Shown: positions 5,539 to 7,066 of the stretch, piece after piece
How the letters are laid out: every line of letters starts with the position of its first letter
Position numbering within the stretch: position 1 is the first letter of the stretch
NCBI GenBank assembly: GCA_947253195.1
Contig: CAMXXM010000076.1
Coordinates: 1 to 7,066, forward strand
Reading direction: 5' to 3'
Origin: an uncultured Porphyromonas sp.
GTDB lineage: Bacteria > Bacteroidota > Bacteroidia > Bacteroidales > Porphyromonadaceae
Length of the DNA: 7,066 nucleotides
Translations under genes and position numbers: made by a program
Notes under the pieces: model-generated
What the model saw: only the letters and a program-made list of their open reading frames with translations
Database searches by the model: none
What the model was told of the DNA's origin: nothing

Positions 5539-6981
5539 TTACCTCCGCCGAGTCAGCCGTCTCAGGTAGCGCCAGCCCATCACCACACCGGTCACGGAGA
5601 CCACCAGCCCGCCCAGCACGAGCGTCAGCATCGCCACGAGGCGGATCGTGCTGTGCTCGGAGAAGAACTTTGACCTCAGGTTGTGGCAGAAGGGGTAGAG
5701 CCACTTCTGCAGTCGGTCGTTGCGACTGAAGTAGCGCGAGTAGCCACCGGTGGGGCTGACATAGAGCCGGCTCCCATCTGCGTCCTCGACGCTCACCCGA
5801 TAGATCGGCAGCTCGTAGTCTCCCCGATTGTAGGCGTAGTAATTGTCATACTCATCGATCAGCTCGATCCTCATCGGACTGCCAAAGACCGGCTCCAGCT
5901 TGCTCCGCAGATCACTCTCCGTGAGCCACAGCGGTGCCAGGCTCGGATCACTCCCGTCGAGGGTCTCACTCCTCTCGCCATAGGTCACCTCGTAGTAGGG
6001 CTTGGTGCCGTACTGACGCCAGGCAATCCCCGTGACCCCGGTCCGTGCAGCGAGCTGACGATAGTCGGTGGCGAAGAGGGAGAGGTCGACCGGATCCTCC
6101 GCCCGCGACCGCTTGGCGAGGCTCTTGTCGTGCCTCGGCGTCGGGAAGTCCGACAGGTCGATGAGCGAGGAGGCTCCACTGAGTGCAAAGAGCATCAGGG
6201 AGAGACCGAAGAGGCAACCGGCGATATGGTGCCAGCGGAAGGTTCCACGGTATGGACTGCCGAGACGGTGCCGGCGCCTGTAGTGGCGGATCAGCATATG
6301 GATCCCCACCACGAGCCCACTGAGGCACATCACCCCTCCCAGCGCACCGAGGAGGCTGACGACCCAGACCCAGAGCGATCTATTGCTCCGCAGCCCGGGG
6401 TAGTAAAACATATGGGGGACGGTCCCCAGCGAGGAGACGATCCGCTCTCGCTTGGTGCAGCACTGGAGCGCCCTCCCACTCTTTCCCGAGAGGTAGAGCC
6501 ACGTCCCCTCCGGGTCATCAAAGACGAAGCGGTAGATCGGCAGCTCCTTCTTATTCCGCTCATAGGCGGTCCAGGTGTCGATGCTCCGGAGCGTGTCGAT
6601 ACGCGCTACCGGGTAGCTGCTGAAGCGGGCCGCATAGCTCCGGCACCACTCCTCGGGCATAGCCCTGGGGTCCACCGGGGCGAGCGTACTATCGGCTCGC
6701 AGCGTCAGCCTTGTCCCCGAGTCGGTCTCGATGGTAAAGGTGGGGACGCCATAGGTGGTGCCAAGCGCAAGCGCCGTACAGCGCTCCCCCTCCGGCAGGC
6801 GACTCCTCACGCTGTCTAAGGGTGGCAGCAGCTCCGGGATGGTGTCGGCGACCCTGTCAGCCGCATCCCCCAGCCGGGGATAGCTGCTGAAGATCATCAC
6901 CGACCCGGAGATGAGCCAAAGGACAAAGAGCGGTGCGAGGATCGTCCCGAGGATCCGATGCAGTTGCTTCCAGTGCTTCAT
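5539..6981 (-). CDS. PepSY-TM family membrane protein (PiuB/FoxB-like), candidate heme-bearing reductase of metal-chelate uptake
   Basis: 480 residues, inner membrane, with four predicted helices near 10-31, 203-229, 252-273 and 446-470 and two large extracytoplasmic domains between helices 1-2 and 3-4. The protein is an internal duplication. LHRILG at 7-12 ending in SG (25-26) matches WHHIAG at 250-255 ending in SG (268-269). ELPIYRFVFDDPEGTWLYLS (146-165) matches ELPIYRVSVEDADGSRLYVS (390-409). The segments before helices 2 and 4 carry His190 and His433, and both helices end in GLVVG/GVVMG-type motifs. His8/His251 and His190/His433 are thus paired between halves and are candidate heme ligands, as in the di-heme ferrisiderophore reductase FoxB, a known PepSY-TM protein. 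A positive C-terminus (RRLTRRR) fits a cytoplasmic end. Bacteroidota homologues often sit beside TonB-dependent receptors. The substrate here is unknown; iron chelates are the first guess, and corrinoid reduction is possible given the downstream genes. No Shine-Dalgarno is visible. Confidence 0.85.
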   Translation of the reverse strand: MKHWKQLHRILGTILAPLFVLWLISGSVMIFSSYPRLGDAADRVADTIPELLPPLDSVRSRLPEGERCTALALGTTYGVPTFTIETDSGTRLTLRADSTLAPVDPRAMPEEWCRSYAARFSSYPVARIDTLRSIDTWTAYERNKKELPIYRFVFDDPEGTWLYLSGKSGRALQCCTKRERIVSSLGTVPHMFYYPGLRSNRSLWVWVVSLLGALGGVMCLSGLVVGIHMLIRHYRRRHRLGSPYRGTFRWHHIAGCLFGLSLMLFALSGASSLIDLSDFPTPRHDKSLAKRSRAEDPVDLSLFATDYRQLAARTGVTGIAWRQYGTKPYYEVTYGERSETLDGSDPSLAPLWLTESDLRSKLEPVFGSPMRIELIDEYDNYYAYNRGDYELPIYRVSVEDADGSRLYVSPTGGYSRYFSRNDRLQKWLYPFCHNLRSKFFSEHSTIRLVAMLTLVLGGLVVSVTGVVMGWRYLRRLTRRR

Positions 6982-6991
6982 TGCGGGGGGA

Positions 6992-7016
6992 TTACTTCAC
7001 CGACATGACCCGGCTG
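6992..7016 (-). CDS. Possible 3' end of an unidentified upstream gene
   Basis: Just upstream of the PepSY-TM start an open frame ends SRVMSVK with TAA at 6994-6992. Its codons have G or C in the third position, like the neighbouring genes. A second frame, ending VGEVIPPQ, stays open to 7016 and stops at a TGA (6980-6978) overlapping the PepSY-TM ATG, but its third positions look less like local coding sequence. Only eight codons remain before the adapter, so neither frame can be assigned. A TonB-dependent receptor would fit the context, but nothing here shows it. Confidence 0.25.
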
Positions 7017-7066
7017 CTGTCTCTTATACACATCTCCGAGCCCACGAGACCGTTATTCTAAGCTCG
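7017..7066. other. Illumina Nextera adapter read-through (sequencing artefact)
   Basis: Bases 7017-7035 are exactly the Tn5 mosaic-end sequence used in Nextera libraries, CTGTCTCTTATACACATCT. They are followed at 7036-7050 by CCGAGCCCACGAGAC, the read-2/i7 side of the Nextera adapter. The next ten bases (CGTTATTCTA) have the length of an i7 index. The last six (AGCTCG) differ by one base from ATCTCG, the start of the P7 sequence that follows the index. None of this belongs to the organism. The first one to three bases of the mosaic end could coincide with genomic bases, so the genomic boundary is 7016 give or take a few bases. Confidence 0.97.

Noticed and set aside
5683..6819. Plus-strand open frame of 378 codons opposite the PepSY-TM gene
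   Set aside because: No domain, no membrane segment and skewed composition; the minus strand encodes a coherent four-helix duplicated protein.
6985..6990. Run of six G (C on the coding strand) just before the PepSY-TM start as a phase-variable tract
   Set aside because: Six bases is short for slipped-strand switching and it lies outside a coding frame and promoter that I can identify.
7017..7035. Tn5-type transposon end / mobile element
   Set aside because: The hyperactive mosaic end is followed directly by the synthetic Nextera i7 adapter, so it comes from library preparation, not from a genomic transposon.

Overview
The window reads as one end of a metagenomic or draft contig from a GC-rich Bacteroidota, probably a Porphyromonas-like member of the Bacteroidales. 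This taxonomy is an inference. It rests on the particular cobalamin-enzyme fusions (CbiH-CbiC, CbiE-CbiT, CbiG-CbiF), the near absence of Shine-Dalgarno sequences, and a PepSY-TM membrane protein of the kind Bacteroidota pair with TonB-dependent uptake. All convincing genes lie on the minus strand, so the region is read from high to low coordinates.

Layout in the direction of transcription. (1) 7066-7017 is not genomic: it is Illumina Nextera adapter read-through, so the true sequence ends near 7016. (2) 7016-6992 may be the last few codons of an unidentified upstream gene. (3) 6981-5539 encodes a 480-residue, four-helix PepSY-TM protein built from two homologous halves; it resembles the di-heme ferrisiderophore-reductase/PiuB group. 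(4) 5538-5260 is the only sizeable intergenic region. It carries four copies of a 16-bp near-palindrome at an exact 22-bp pitch, an unexplained array that looks like a multi-site operator; copies 3 and 4 are also a perfect inverted repeat. (5) 5259-1 is a tightly packed operon: cbiHC, cbiET, cbiG-cbiF, cbiL (cobI) and the start of a substrate-binding lipoprotein gene. Every one of its four junctions is the same 4-base ATGA stop/start overlap.

Together the four complete operon genes encode seven activities that convert (cobalt-)precorrin-2 towards cobyrinate: CbiL (C20 methylation), CbiH (C17 methylation and ring contraction), CbiF (C11 methylation), CbiG (lactone opening), CbiE/CbiT (C5 and C15 methylation, decarboxylation) and CbiC (methyl migration). 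CbiG points to the anaerobic, early-cobalt route. CbiD, CbiJ, CbiK/CbiX, CbiA and the late genes are not in the window. The lipoprotein gene at the operon's end suggests that corrinoid or metal-chelate import is transcribed with the biosynthetic genes.

The most interesting unexplained element is the 22-bp-pitch palindrome array upstream of cbiHC. The biosynthetic genes themselves are recognisable family members.
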